From: Roseomonas elaeocarpi
GTDB taxonomy: Bacteria; Pseudomonadota; Alphaproteobacteria; Acetobacterales; Acetobacteraceae
DNA: 64,000 nt
Direction: 5' to 3'
Assembly: GCF_042433915.1 (NCBI RefSeq)
Contig: NZ_JBHLUN010000010.1
Coordinates: 62,001 to 126,000, forward strand
The position numbers and the translations under genes are program-made. Below, one piece after another: positions 46,502-56,095 of this stretch. Under the pieces are notes generated by a model that searched no databases, was not told the origin of the DNA, and saw only the letters and a program-made list of their open reading frames with translations. Positions within the stretch are counted from its first letter, which is position 1. Every line of letters starts with the position of its first letter.

Positions 46502-47797
46502 TCAGCCACGATCCAGCACGTCCTTGGCGTCCGACACGAACTGCGCCGCGGCCTCGCGCGGCTTCATGCGGCCGAAGCCCACGAGTTCGTTGAAGCGACG
46601 GAGCGACAGGGCGATCTCGCCGGCCCCTTTCGGCGGCGGCGGCGGGTTGTCGCCCATCCGGCTCGACACGAGGTCGATGTAGTCCACCTGCGCCTTGCTG
46701 ATCGGCTCCAGGCTGTCGGCGATGGCCGCGCGCTGCGCCTTGGAGGCCGGCACGCCGCGCTCCACGCCCAGCACCTTGCCGGCTTCCGGGTCGGTCACGC
46801 AGAAATCCACGAAGCGCGCCGCTTCCTCCAGCCGCTGCGACCGCGCGTAGATGCTGAGGAACATGGAGGGCTTCAGGTACTGCCCGGGCTTGGCGCCGGC
46901 GCCGATGTTGGGGATCATGGTGATCGCCAGCGGGTCGCGCGACAGCTGCTGATAGGCCACGAGCTGGTTGGAATGCGGGAAGTCCAGCGCCGCCTTGCCC
47001 AGCGAGAGCGAGCTGGTTTCCACGGAGTCCTTGTAGGCGGCGGCGACGTCGGCGGGCGGGATGGCCTTCCGCTGCCGCATCTCGTGCCACATCGTCAGCC
47101 AGGCCTCGATGTCGCCCGCGTCGAAGCCCAGCTTCTCGTCGGCGGTGTAGAGCTGCTTGCCGCGCTGGCGGAGATAAATCTCCAGGATGGCCTCGCGCAT
47201 GCCCGAATCCGACACGCCGTAGTAGTCGCTGCGGCCCGACTTCTTGGTCATCTCCTCGCCGATGGCGGCGAGCTGGTCCCAGGTGGTGTCAGCATTGGGC
47301 GGCGCCACGCCGGCGGTCTCGAAGGCCTTGGTGTTGTACACCGTACCGGCGGAGTTGGAGCCGAAGTTCACGCCGTAGAGCTTGCCGTTCACCCGGCCGA
47401 CATCGGTGGCCTGCGGGCCGAAATCGGTGATGTCGAGGATCTTGGGCATGAAGGGGTCGAAGGCCGCCAGCGTGCCGCGACGTGCGTACTCGAACAGGTA
47501 GCGGTAATCCATCTGGATCACGTCGGGTGCGTTGCGCCCCACCACCTGCGTCGCGAGCTTGGGCCAGTAGTCGCTCCAGCCCAGGCTCTCGCCGTCCACC
47601 GTCGCGCCGGGGTGCGACTTCGCGTAAAGCTCGTTCACGCGCATCGTGCGGTCGGAACGCTCCTTGGAGCCCCACCACAGCAGGCGCACCCGGTTCGACG
47701 CCTGTGACCAGGAGGGCGCGGAGCCCGTCGGGCCCAGCAGAGTGGACAAGGTTGCGACGCTGAGCCCTGCCTGCAGCAGGTGCCTTCTCTTGAGCAT
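46502..47797 (-). CDS. Carbohydrate ABC transporter substrate-binding protein
   Basis: A 431-residue family 1 extracellular binding protein. It begins LKRRHLLQAGLSVATL with a twin-Arg and a signal core ending near SWS-QAS. It shows WWGSKERSDR, a DVIQMDYRYL block and AAAYKDS/NPDFPHSN-type sugar-binding regions. GGGAGGACA precedes ATG 47797; a longer frame to 47887 has no ribosome site. It is the probable partner of the permeases and ATPase at 49291-52155, although those are separated by a plus-strand gene. Confidence 0.9.
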   Translation of the reverse strand: MLKRRHLLQAGLSVATLSTLLGPTGSAPSWSQASNRVRLLWWGSKERSDRTMRVNELYAKSHPGATVDGESLGWSDYWPKLATQVVGRNAPDVIQMDYRYLFEYARRGTLAAFDPFMPKILDITDFGPQATDVGRVNGKLYGVNFGSNSAGTVYNTKAFETAGVAPPNADTTWDQLAAIGEEMTKKSGRSDYYGVSDSGMREAILEIYLRQRGKQLYTADEKLGFDAGDIEAWLTMWHEMRQRKAIPPADVAAAYKDSVETSSLSLGKAALDFPHSNQLVAYQQLSRDPLAITMIPNIGAGAKPGQYLKPSMFLSIYARSQRLEEAARFVDFCVTDPEAGKVLGVERGVPASKAQRAAIADSLEPISKAQVDYIDLVSSRMGDNPPPPPKGAGEIALSLRRFNELVGFGRMKPREAAAQFVSDAKDVLDRG

Positions 47798-47970
47798 ATT
47801 GTCCTCCCGCGACGGCTCATGTCCGTCGGGCTTCATTGACCGATAGTCTGCGGCAGGACTGCGGAAAATGGAAGCTGCGACTTGCAATTTCAGATGGCAA
47901 TGAGGGATGCTGCACGGCGAAGCGCAGCCCAGCGAACGCGGCTGCGCCGACGGAATTCAAGGGAATGTCC

Positions 47971-49206
47971 ATGCTACAGAGTTACGAGGCACGACAGCGG
48001 ATTGCCCTCGTCGGAACCGGTCATCGCGGGACCGGGATGTGGGGAACGGAGCTGATGTCGCGGATGGGTCCGCAGCTCGACCTCGTGGGGCTGTGCGACC
48101 TCAACGAGATGCGCGCCCACCGCTCCCAGAACATCATCGGCACCAACGCGCCGGTCTTCACCGACTTCGACGCGATGCTGCGCGAGGTCCGGCCGCAGAC
48201 CGTGATGGTCTGCACCCAGGACGACAGCCATGACGAGCTGATCGTGCGTTCCCTGGAAGCCGGGGTGGACGTGATCACCGAGAAGCCGATGTGCACCACG
48301 GCCGCCAAGGCCCGGCGCATCCTCGACGCCGAGAAGCGGACCGGGCGCAAGGTGAACGTCGCCTTCAACTACCGCTACGCCCCCTTTGGCGCGAAGCTGA
48401 AGGAGTTGCTGCTGTCGGGCGTGATCGGCGAGATCGTGTCGGTGGACTTCCACTGGTACCTGAACACCCGCCACGGCTCCGACTATTTCCGCCGCTGGCA
48501 CGCCTATGAGCGGAACTCGGGCACCCTCTTCGTGCACAAGGCGACGCACCATTTCGACCTGCTGAACTGGTACATCGCCAGTGACCCGAAGGAAGTGTTC
48601 GCCCGCGGACAGTTGCGCCACTACGGCCATAACGGTCCGTTCCGCGGACCGCGCTGCAAGATCTGCCCGCACAAGGACGAGTGCAACTTCTACATGGACA
48701 TCTCGGCCGATCCTCGGCTGGAGGCCCTGTACGAGGATCCTTCGCGCGAGGACGGCTACGTCCGCGATGCCTGCGTGTTCCGCGAGGACATCGACATCTA
48801 CGACACCATGAGTGCCTCGCTCACCTACGAGAACGGCGTGCAGGTGAGCTACTCGCTCAATGCCTGCATGCCGATCGAGGGGCACCACCTGGCCTTCAAC
48901 GGCCGCAAGGGCCGGCTGGAGATCCGCCACCGCGAAACCCAGCCCTTCGCCATCCCGGAATACGACGAGATCCTGGTGATGCCGAACTTCGGAGAGGCCG
49001 AGCGCATCCGCATTCCGCGCGAGCACGGCGGCCACTTCGGCGGCGACAAGCGGCTGCAGGCGATGCTGTTCGACCCCAACATGCCCGATCCCCTGCACCA
49101 GCGCGCCGGTGCACGGGCGGGTGCGCTGTCGGTGCTCTGCGGCGTGGCCTCGGTCGAGAGCGTGAAGACCAACCGCCCGGTGGCGATCGCGGCGCAGCTG
49201 GACTGA
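47971..49206 (+). CDS. Gfo/Idh/MocA family oxidoreductase (3) with a Cys-rich insertion
   Basis: A 411-residue protein with VGTGHRGTGMWG (Rossmann) and TEKPMCT (catalytic Lys). The mid-protein HKATHHFDLLNWY has the substrate-site histidines. Residues about 229-242 hold CKICPHKDECNFY, three clustered cysteines not typical of the family core and suggestive of a metal site. ATG 47971 follows AGGGA by 6 bp; ATG 47965 is too close to it. It is divergent from the binding protein and sits alone on the plus strand within the sugar cluster. Confidence 0.87.
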   Translation: MLQSYEARQRIALVGTGHRGTGMWGTELMSRMGPQLDLVGLCDLNEMRAHRSQNIIGTNAPVFTDFDAMLREVRPQTVMVCTQDDSHDELIVRSLEAGVDVITEKPMCTTAAKARRILDAEKRTGRKVNVAFNYRYAPFGAKLKELLLSGVIGEIVSVDFHWYLNTRHGSDYFRRWHAYERNSGTLFVHKATHHFDLLNWYIASDPKEVFARGQLRHYGHNGPFRGPRCKICPHKDECNFYMDISADPRLEALYEDPSREDGYVRDACVFREDIDIYDTMSASLTYENGVQVSYSLNACMPIEGHHLAFNGRKGRLEIRHRETQPFAIPEYDEILVMPNFGEAERIRIPREHGGHFGGDKRLQAMLFDPNMPDPLHQRAGARAGALSVLCGVASVESVKTNRPVAIAAQLD

Positions 49207-49243
49207 AAAACGAAGCCCGGGCGGCACTGCTGCCGCCCGGGCT
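49205..49243 (-). terminator. Intrinsic terminator for the minus-strand ABC operon
   Basis: AGCCCGGGCGGCA (49214-49226) pairs perfectly with TGCCGCCCGGGCT (49231-49243), loop CTGC. On the minus strand the stem is followed by TCG and five T, which is the A-run at 49206-49210 on the plus strand. It stops transcripts coming from the ATPase gene. Confidence 0.8.
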
Positions 49244-49257
49244 CAAGGAGGTGTGGG

Positions 49258-49286
49258 ACGGCCGGTTCGCGAGAACCGGCCGTTTT
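49258..49286 (+). terminator. Intrinsic terminator for the plus-strand oxidoreductase
   Basis: ACGGCCGGTTC (49258-49268) pairs perfectly with GAACCGGCCGT (49273-49283), loop GCGA, followed by TTT from a TTTT run. It lies just 5 bp before the end of the convergent ATPase gene. Confidence 0.8.
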
Positions 49287-49290
49287 CCGT

Positions 49291-50366
<1,076 letters not shown>

Positions 50367-50370
<4 letters not shown>

Positions 50371-51221
50371 CGCTTCATCCCCGTGGTCGCGATGCCTTCA
50401 ATCAGCATCCGTTGGAAAAACAGGAAGAACAGGAACACCGGAACCAAGCCCAGCACCGACATGGCGAACAGCGCCGACCAGTCGGACTCTCCGCCTGAGT
50501 CCACGAAGGCGCGCAGGCCGATCTGGACCGTGTAGGAGGCCATGTCGTTCAGGTAGATCAGCGGACCGAAGAAGTCGTCCCAGGTCCAGATGAAGGAGAA
50601 GATCGCGGCCGTGGCCAGCACCGGGGTGCTCAGCGGCAGCATGATCTTCCAGTACAGGCGCCAGGGGCCGCAGCCGTCCATCATCGCGGCCTCGTCCAGT
50701 TCCCGCGGGATGCCGCGAAAGAACTGCACCATCAGGAAGATGAAGAAGGCGTCGGTGGCCAGGAACTTCGGCACCACCAGCGGCAGGACCGTGTCCACCC
50801 AGTCGAGGTTCAGGAACAGCAGGTACTGCGGGATCAGCGTGACGTGGTAGGGCATCATCAGCGTGCCAAGCATCAGCGCGAACCAGAAGTTCCGCCCGCG
50901 GAAGCGCAGCCGGGCAAAGGCGTAGGCGGCCAGCGAGCAGCTCATCACGTTGCCGATCACCGACAGCACGGCGATCACGGCGGAGTTCCAGAAGAAGGTG
51001 CCGAAGCTGACCCGCAGGGCGTTCCAGCCGCGCGTGTAGGCGCCGAGCTCGATATGCGACGGGATCAGCGACAGGTTGCTGAAGATCTCGCTCTGCGGCT
51101 TGAAGGAGGAGGAGATCATCCACAGCAGCGGGTAGAGCATCACGATCGCCGCGATGATCAGGACCGTGTGGCGGGTGATGGAGCTCGCCACGCTGCGCTC
51201 TCGCGTGATGGATTCACTCAT
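50367..51221 (-). CDS. Carbohydrate ABC transporter permease (MalG type)
   Basis: A 284-residue permease with six hydrophobic helices and the EAA loop region RELDEAAMMDGCGPWRLYWKIMLPLSTPVL. The N-terminal YPLLWMISSSFKP block is typical of MalG-like proteins. It overlaps the other permease by 8 bp and the ATPase by 4 bp. Confidence 0.93.
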
Positions 51222-52155
51222 CGTAATGCACCCAGTAGCGTGCGCTGAGGAAGGAGACCGCCGTGAAGGCGGCGATGATCACCACCAGCACCCAGGCCAG
51301 CGCCGAGGCGTAGCCCATGCGGAAGTTGCTGAAGGCTTCCTGGTACAGGTAGAGCGTGTAGAACAGCGTGCTGTTCAGCGGTCCGCCCGTGCCGTCGCTG
51401 ATGATGAAGGCCGGCGTGAAGGCCTTGAAGGCGTCGATCACCTGCACCACGCCGTTGAAGAACACCACAGGGGTGAGCAGCGGCAGGGTGATGCGCCAGA
51501 ACTGCCGCGACTTCGACGCGCCATCGAGGCTGGCGGCCTCGTAGAGGTCCTGTGGGATCTGCCGCAGCCCTGCCAGGAAGATGATCATCGGGCTGCCGAA
51601 CTGCCAGACGCTCAGCACCACCAGCGTGTAGATCGAGGTATCGGGATTGGCGATCCAGGCCGGACCTTCGATGCCCACCACCGCCAGCACGCGGTTGAGC
51701 AGCCCGTCGCCGGCGAACAGCTCACGCCACATCACCGCGATGGCGACGCTCGCGCCCAGCAGCGACGGCAGGTAGAACATCGCGCGGTACAGCGGCAGGC
51801 CGCGCGTGCCCTTGTTGAGCAGCAGCGCCACGCCCAGCGCGAAGGCCAGCTTCAGCGGCACCGCCATGGCGACGTAGCTGAAGGTGACGCGCAGCGATTC
51901 CGCGAACTTCGGGTCCGCCGTCGCGATGCGCACGTAGTTCGCCATGCCGATCCAGCGCGGATCGGTCATCAGGTCGAAGCGGGTGAAGCTGAGATACAGC
52001 GATCCTATGGCCGGACCGAGGGTCAGCCCGAAGAAGCCCAGCAGCCAGGGAAGCAGGAACATGTATCCCGCTGCGTTCTGCCCGAACAGGCTACGTCGGC
52101 GTGTCCTGGGACGGGCCGGCGTCCACGCGGCGCCGCTACTGGTTGTGACCGACAT
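51214..52155 (-). CDS. Carbohydrate ABC transporter permease (MalF/UgpA type)
   Basis: A 313-residue permease with six hydrophobic helices, the FLLPWLLGFFGLTLGPAI first helix and the EAA loop PQDLYEAASLDGASKSRQFWRITLPLLTPV. It is the first gene of the minus-strand transporter operon; a perfect palindrome lies 22 bp upstream of its start. Confidence 0.93.
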   Translation of the reverse strand: MSVTTSSGAAWTPARPRTRRRSLFGQNAAGYMFLLPWLLGFFGLTLGPAIGSLYLSFTRFDLMTDPRWIGMANYVRIATADPKFAESLRVTFSYVAMAVPLKLAFALGVALLLNKGTRGLPLYRAMFYLPSLLGASVAIAVMWRELFAGDGLLNRVLAVVGIEGPAWIANPDTSIYTLVVLSVWQFGSPMIIFLAGLRQIPQDLYEAASLDGASKSRQFWRITLPLLTPVVFFNGVVQVIDAFKAFTPAFIISDGTGGPLNSTLFYTLYLYQEAFSNFRMGYASALAWVLVVIIAAFTAVSFLSARYWVHYDE

Positions 52156-52176
52156 GCGCGGGCACCCACCGATCTT

Positions 52177-52188
52177 GAAACATGTTTC
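52177..52188. promoter_or_regulatory. Palindrome ahead of the sugar transporter operon
   Basis: GAAACATGTTTC is a perfect 12-bp palindrome 22 bp upstream of the permease start and 117 bp upstream of the divergent TetR gene. It resembles LacI- or TetR-type operators in symmetry. It is a good candidate target for the regulator at 52305. Confidence 0.5.
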
Positions 52189-52304
52189 TTCCCTTCAACT
52201 CGCCCAACACGGCTTGCCGGTCGGGGCGGGTCGCATCACGGTCGCCGGGTGGTCTGTCGCCACCTCAAGTAACCAGTCTTTTAATACGCTAGGGAGCCGC
52301 TAGG

Positions 52305-53111
52305 ATGGCTGTCAAGCGCCGTGATATTGCAGCGTCGCGGAGGATCGAGATCGTGACCGACGCCCATGCCCCTGGACCCGCGCCCGGTGAGGAGCCGGCA
52401 GCCGTGCCCCGCGTGGTGCGGCATCGCGATCCGGAGCGCACCAGCGCCGCGATCCTGGTGGCGGCACGTCGGGAGTTCACCGAGAAGGGCTTCAGCGGCG
52501 CGCGCATCGAGGCGATCGCCGCCCGCACGAGCGTCAACAAGCGGATGCTCTACCACTACTTCGGCAACAAGGAGGGGCTCTACCTTGCGGTGCTGGAAAG
52601 CACCTACGCCGATATCCGCGCGGCCGAGGAGGAACTGAAGCTGAGCGAGCGCGACCCGGTGGGCGCGATGCGGGAACTGGCGCTGTTCACCTGGCGCTAC
52701 TTCATCGCGCACCCGGAGTTCCTCAGCCTGCTGAGCACCGAGAACCTCCACCGCGCGCGCTTCCTGCGCCGGTCCTCGCGCATCCGGGCGATGCACTCGC
52801 CGCTGATGACGCGGCTGTCGGAAACCCTGCGGCGCGGCACCGAGGCCGGCTGCTTCCGCGCCGATGCCGACCCGGTGCGGGTCTACGTCAGCATCGCCTC
52901 GCTGGGGGCCTTCTACCTCAGTAACCGCTACACCTTGTCCACGATCTTCGGCCGCGACCTGCTGGCGAAGGACCAGCTGCAGGAATGGGGAGAGCACATC
53001 GTGGAGGTCGTGCTGTCCTACCTGTCCGCCGCGACGGTGGCGGCCCCGTCCGCGGAAAAGCCCATCGCCCGGGCCGCGCGGGTCCCGCGCAGGGTACCCG
53101 CCTCGGCCTGA
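52305..53111 (+). CDS. TetR/AcrR family regulator
   Basis: A 268-residue regulator. After a 40-residue disordered start, the HTH is clear at residues about 45-92 (TSAAILVAARREFTEKGFSGARIEAIAARTSVNKRMLYHYFGNKEGLY). The C-terminal helical domain, with FLRRSSRIRAMHSPLMTRL, resembles the RutR/YsiA type. ATG 52305 is preceded by AGGGAG. It is divergent from the sugar transporter operon and probably controls it. Confidence 0.92.
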   Translation: MAVKRRDIAASRRIEIVTDAHAPGPAPGEEPAAVPRVVRHRDPERTSAAILVAARREFTEKGFSGARIEAIAARTSVNKRMLYHYFGNKEGLYLAVLESTYADIRAAEEELKLSERDPVGAMRELALFTWRYFIAHPEFLSLLSTENLHRARFLRRSSRIRAMHSPLMTRLSETLRRGTEAGCFRADADPVRVYVSIASLGAFYLSNRYTLSTIFGRDLLAKDQLQEWGEHIVEVVLSYLSAATVAAPSAEKPIARAARVPRRVPASA

Positions 53112-53146
53112 GCGGGGATGGGGCGGGCGCGAGCGCCCTTCCCCGC
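53112..53146. terminator. Imperfect bidirectional hairpin after the TetR gene
   Basis: GCGGGGA...GGGC at 53112 onward pairs with GCCCTTCCCCGC ending at 53146, with a small internal loop. It separates the convergent TetR gene and the small minus-strand ORFs. Confidence 0.5.
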
Positions 53147-53150
53147 GCCG

Positions 53151-53354
53151 CTACTTCCGCTTGGGATCGGCGCTGTGATGCCGGTCGGCCTCGCCGCCGC
53201 CGCCGGACACCTGGCTGCGCGAGGTGTTGGTTGCCTCGCCGGCATGCGGCCCATCCCCGTGCCGGTTGGCATGGCCGTGGTTGCCGCCCTGGTGGCTGCT
53301 GCCCGGGCCGCCGCCCGAACGGTCGGCCTCTTCGATCTTCTTGCTGGTGCTCAT
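53151..53354 (-). CDS. Small disordered Gly/His-rich protein (67 aa)
   Basis: A 67-residue very hydrophilic protein starting MSTSKKIEEADRSGGG, with six His, many Gly/Ser and ending DPKRK. No hydrophobic core, so intrinsic disorder is expected. It starts 2 bp after the stop of the next ORF upstream. His clusters (HQGGNHGHANRHGDGPH) could bind metal. Family not recognised. Confidence 0.6.
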   Translation of the reverse strand: MSTSKKIEEADRSGGGPGSSHQGGNHGHANRHGDGPHAGEATNTSRSQVSGGGGEADRHHSADPKRK

Positions 53355-53356
53355 GC

Positions 53357-53548
53357 TCAGCGGTCCTGCTGGTAGCCCTGGTGGGTGGTGTTCTGCTTGG
53401 TGTTGCCCTGCTGGCCCTGCTGCGTGGTGTCGCGCTGCGTCGGGTTTGCCTTGGCTTCCTGGGGCGAGACCCCACCCTGCCCCGCGTTGGCGCCGCCGTG
53501 CGGGTTCTGGTTGGCCGGGGGGACCGGCGGAAGATGCGCGTTGGCCAT
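53357..53548 (-). CDS. Small disordered Gln/Asn-rich protein (63 aa)
   Basis: A 63-residue hydrophilic protein, MANAHLPPVPPANQNPHGG..., rich in Gln, Asn, Gly and Thr with no hydrophobic segment and no Cys. GAGGAC precedes the ATG. It forms a two-gene unit with the following 67-residue ORF. Composition recalls small stress-induced or spacer-type proteins, but I cannot assign a function. Confidence 0.6.
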   Translation of the reverse strand: MANAHLPPVPPANQNPHGGANAGQGGVSPQEAKANPTQRDTTQQGQQGNTKQNTTHQGYQQDR

Positions 53549-53715
53549 GGCGTCCTCGTGTTCTGGTTGCGGGAAGGGTTAACGCCGGGGCGGCGGGGGT
53601 GTTGCCTCCGCAATCCGTCCCGGCCCCGCGTGTTCTTCGCCGCACCGAGCACCGGGTCTCGTTTCCGGGGCCGCCATGGCGCCGTTGCGCTTCCTCAACT
53701 ACGCTCCGCCCCGAC

Positions 53716-54348
53716 ATGAGCGACTCCCCCGACCGCCGCCCCATCGCCGCCCGTGGCCTGCGCCCCGTGGTGGACACGGCGGACTGGCTGATCCGCCGCC
53801 GGGCCTCGCCCGACGCGATCTCGATCCTGGGCATGGTGTCGGCGGCGCTCGCGGGCCTGGCGCTGGCCCTGACGCGCGAGATGCCCGAGGCAGCTCGCCC
53901 GCTCTGGCTGCTCGGCGCCCTGCTGGTCCAGGGGCGGCTGATGGCCAACCTCCTGGATGGCATGGTGGCGATCGGCCGCGGCGTGGCCTCGCCCACGGGG
54001 GAGCTGTTCAACGAGGTTCCCGACCGGGTGTCCGACACCGCGGTGCTGTTCGGCCTGGGCTGGGCGGCGGGCTCGCCGGCGCTGGGGCTGGCGGCGGCGC
54101 TGGCGGCGATGGCCACCGCCTATATCCGCGCCGTCGGGCGCGGCGTGGGCACGCGGAGCGACTTTTCCGGCCCCATGGCCAAGCAGCAGCGCATGGCGCT
54201 GGTGACCGCCCTGGCCGTGGCCTGCGCCGTGCTGCCCGCCGCCTGGACCGCCGGCTGGCCCGCCGCGGCGCTGTGGATCATCACGCTGCTGTCGCTGGTG
54301 ACCGCCGCGCGCCGGCTGGGACATGTGGCCAAGGCGCTGCGCGCGTGA
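53716..54348 (+). CDS. CDP-alcohol phosphatidyltransferase family protein
   Basis: A 210-residue membrane protein of the phospholipid synthase family. The active-site region LLDGMVA...PTGELFNEVPDRVSD keeps the DG, the final P-D-x-x-x-D part and the Gly, but has Ile and Asn where the classic DG-x2-AR-x8-G-x3-D-x3-D motif has Arg and Asp. I recall this variant as usual for the subfamily that sits next to cdsA. The alcohol acceptor is unknown. It starts a three-gene operon with GTGA couplings. Confidence 0.85.
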   Translation: MSDSPDRRPIAARGLRPVVDTADWLIRRRASPDAISILGMVSAALAGLALALTREMPEAARPLWLLGALLVQGRLMANLLDGMVAIGRGVASPTGELFNEVPDRVSDTAVLFGLGWAAGSPALGLAAALAAMATAYIRAVGRGVGTRSDFSGPMAKQQRMALVTALAVACAVLPAAWTAGWPAAALWIITLLSLVTAARRLGHVAKALRA

Positions 54349-55313
54349 CGGAAGCCTTCGCCCACCCCGTCACGCGGGGCATCGTGGTCGCGGCGCTGCT
54401 GGTGCTCGTGCTGGCCTCAGCCGCCATCGCCGCGCTGTCGGCCACCGGGCGCATCTCGCCCGCGCTGCGGCGCGAACTGTGGCTGCGCACCGGCTCCTGG
54501 GCGGTGCTGCTGCCGCTGATGCTGGGGCCGGTGCTGATCGGCCGCGTCGCCACCATCCTGGCGGTCACCGTGCTGGGCCTGCTCTGCCTGCGCGAGTACG
54601 ACCGCGCCACCGGATTGTTCCGTGAGGTCACCACCGCCGCCACCGTGGCGCTGGGCATCCTGGCGGTGAACGCCGCGGCGCTGGACGGTTGGTACGCGCT
54701 GTTCATGGCGCTGATCCCGCTGGTGGTGGGTCTCCTGGCGGTGGTCACCATCCCGCTCGACCGGCCCGAGGGCTACATCCAGCGCACGGGTCTCGCGGTC
54801 TTCGCCTTCATGCTGTTTGGCGTGGCGCTGTCGCACCTGGGCTACATGGCGAACGACCCGAACTACCGGCCCCTGGTGCTGATGCTGCTTACCACCGTGG
54901 CGATCAACGACGTCTTCGCCTTCACCTGCGGCAAGCTGATCGGCGGTCGCAAGCTGCTGCCGGCCACCAGCCCCAACAAGACGGTCTCCGGCGCGCTGGG
55001 GGCGTTGGTCTGCACCTCGGTGCTGGTGGCGCTGATCGCCTGGCCGATCTTTCGCGGCACGGCGCTGGGGCACTGGCACCTGCTGCTGGGCCTGGGCGCC
55101 ATCGTCAGCCTCGGAGGACAGTTCGGCGACCTGATGCTGTCGAGCATCAAGCGCGACCTCGGCATCAAGGACATGGGCGCGGTGATCCCGGGGCACGGGG
55201 GCCTGCTCGACCGCTTCAACTCGCTGCTGCTGGTGGCACCGGCGAGCTTCCACTACGTCAACTACTTCGCGGGCCTCAGCCTCGGCCAGCCAACCCCGGC
55301 ACTTCCCGGGTGA
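54345..55313 (+). CDS. cdsA: Phosphatidate cytidylyltransferase
   Basis: A 322-residue polytopic membrane enzyme making CDP-diacylglycerol from phosphatidate and CTP. The C-terminal signature SSIKRDLGIKDMGAVIPGHGG-LLDRFNS is present near residues 264-292, with Asn replacing the Asp more often seen in DRxDS. GTG 54345 overlaps the previous stop (GTGA). It supplies the substrate for the CDP-alcohol transferase upstream. Confidence 0.9.
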   Translation: MTEAFAHPVTRGIVVAALLVLVLASAAIAALSATGRISPALRRELWLRTGSWAVLLPLMLGPVLIGRVATILAVTVLGLLCLREYDRATGLFREVTTAATVALGILAVNAAALDGWYALFMALIPLVVGLLAVVTIPLDRPEGYIQRTGLAVFAFMLFGVALSHLGYMANDPNYRPLVLMLLTTVAINDVFAFTCGKLIGGRKLLPATSPNKTVSGALGALVCTSVLVALIAWPIFRGTALGHWHLLLGLGAIVSLGGQFGDLMLSSIKRDLGIKDMGAVIPGHGGLLDRFNSLLLVAPASFHYVNYFAGLSLGQPTPALPG

Positions 55314-56035
55314 GGAACTGGCAGTTCCGCCCCGCCCGCGACCACGGGATGCGACCCGCTGAGCGGGTGATGAGCCAGGGGCGGGAACCCGGCCTGACCA
55401 GCCTCGCGGTGGCCGGCAGTTGGCGGGGGATCGTGCGCCTTTACCTGCGTGCCGCCCACCGCCTGCGCGTCGAGGGGCTGGAGAACCTTCCCGCCGCGCC
55501 CTTCGTGATCGTGGCCAACCACTCGAGCCACCTCGACGCGCTGACGATCGCGGCCGCCCTGCCGCGCGCCCTGGGCCGCCGCGCCTTCGCACTGGCGGCG
55601 GGCGACACCTTCTTCACCTCGCTCCCCCTGGCGACCTTTGCCGCCTTCGCGATCAACGCCCTGCCGGTCTGGCGCAAGCGCACCACGGCGCGCGACATCG
55701 AGGCCCTGCGCGCCCGGCTGCACGAGGACGGCGCGGTGCTGATCCTGTTTCCCGAGGGCACGCGCTCCCGCACCGGTGCCATGGGACGCTTCCAGCCGGG
55801 CGTGGGCGCGCTGATCGCCGGGCAGCCGGTGCCGGTGGTGCCCTGCTTCCTCGACGGCGCCTTCGAGGCCTGGCCGGCGTCGCGCCGCCTGCCGCGCCCC
55901 GGGCCGCTGCACCTGCGGATCGGCACGCCGCTGCACTTCGACGCGGTGGCGCCGGGGCGGGCCGGGCTGGCGGAGGTGGCGGGGTGCTGCGAGGCGGCGG
56001 TGCGGGAGTTGGGCGGGGTGCAGGCGGAGGGCTGA
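55310..56035 (+). CDS. 1-acyl-sn-glycerol-3-phosphate acyltransferase (PlsC-like)
   Basis: A 241-residue acyltransferase with the catalytic NHSSHLD (HxxxxD) at about residues 68-74, the FPEGTRSR substrate motif near 146-153 and a later PVVPCFLDGAF block. It would make phosphatidate for CdsA. GTG 55310 overlaps the cdsA stop as GTGA; ATG 55349 or 55370 are shorter alternatives. Confidence 0.88.
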   Translation: MRNWQFRPARDHGMRPAERVMSQGREPGLTSLAVAGSWRGIVRLYLRAAHRLRVEGLENLPAAPFVIVANHSSHLDALTIAAALPRALGRRAFALAAGDTFFTSLPLATFAAFAINALPVWRKRTTARDIEALRARLHEDGAVLILFPEGTRSRTGAMGRFQPGVGALIAGQPVPVVPCFLDGAFEAWPASRRLPRPGPLHLRIGTPLHFDAVAPGRAGLAEVAGCCEAAVRELGGVQAEG

Positions 56036-56095
56036 GAGCGCGCGGATGCGGTATCGCGGAAACGAGCCCCTTATCTCCGGCGAGCTGTACCGTCG

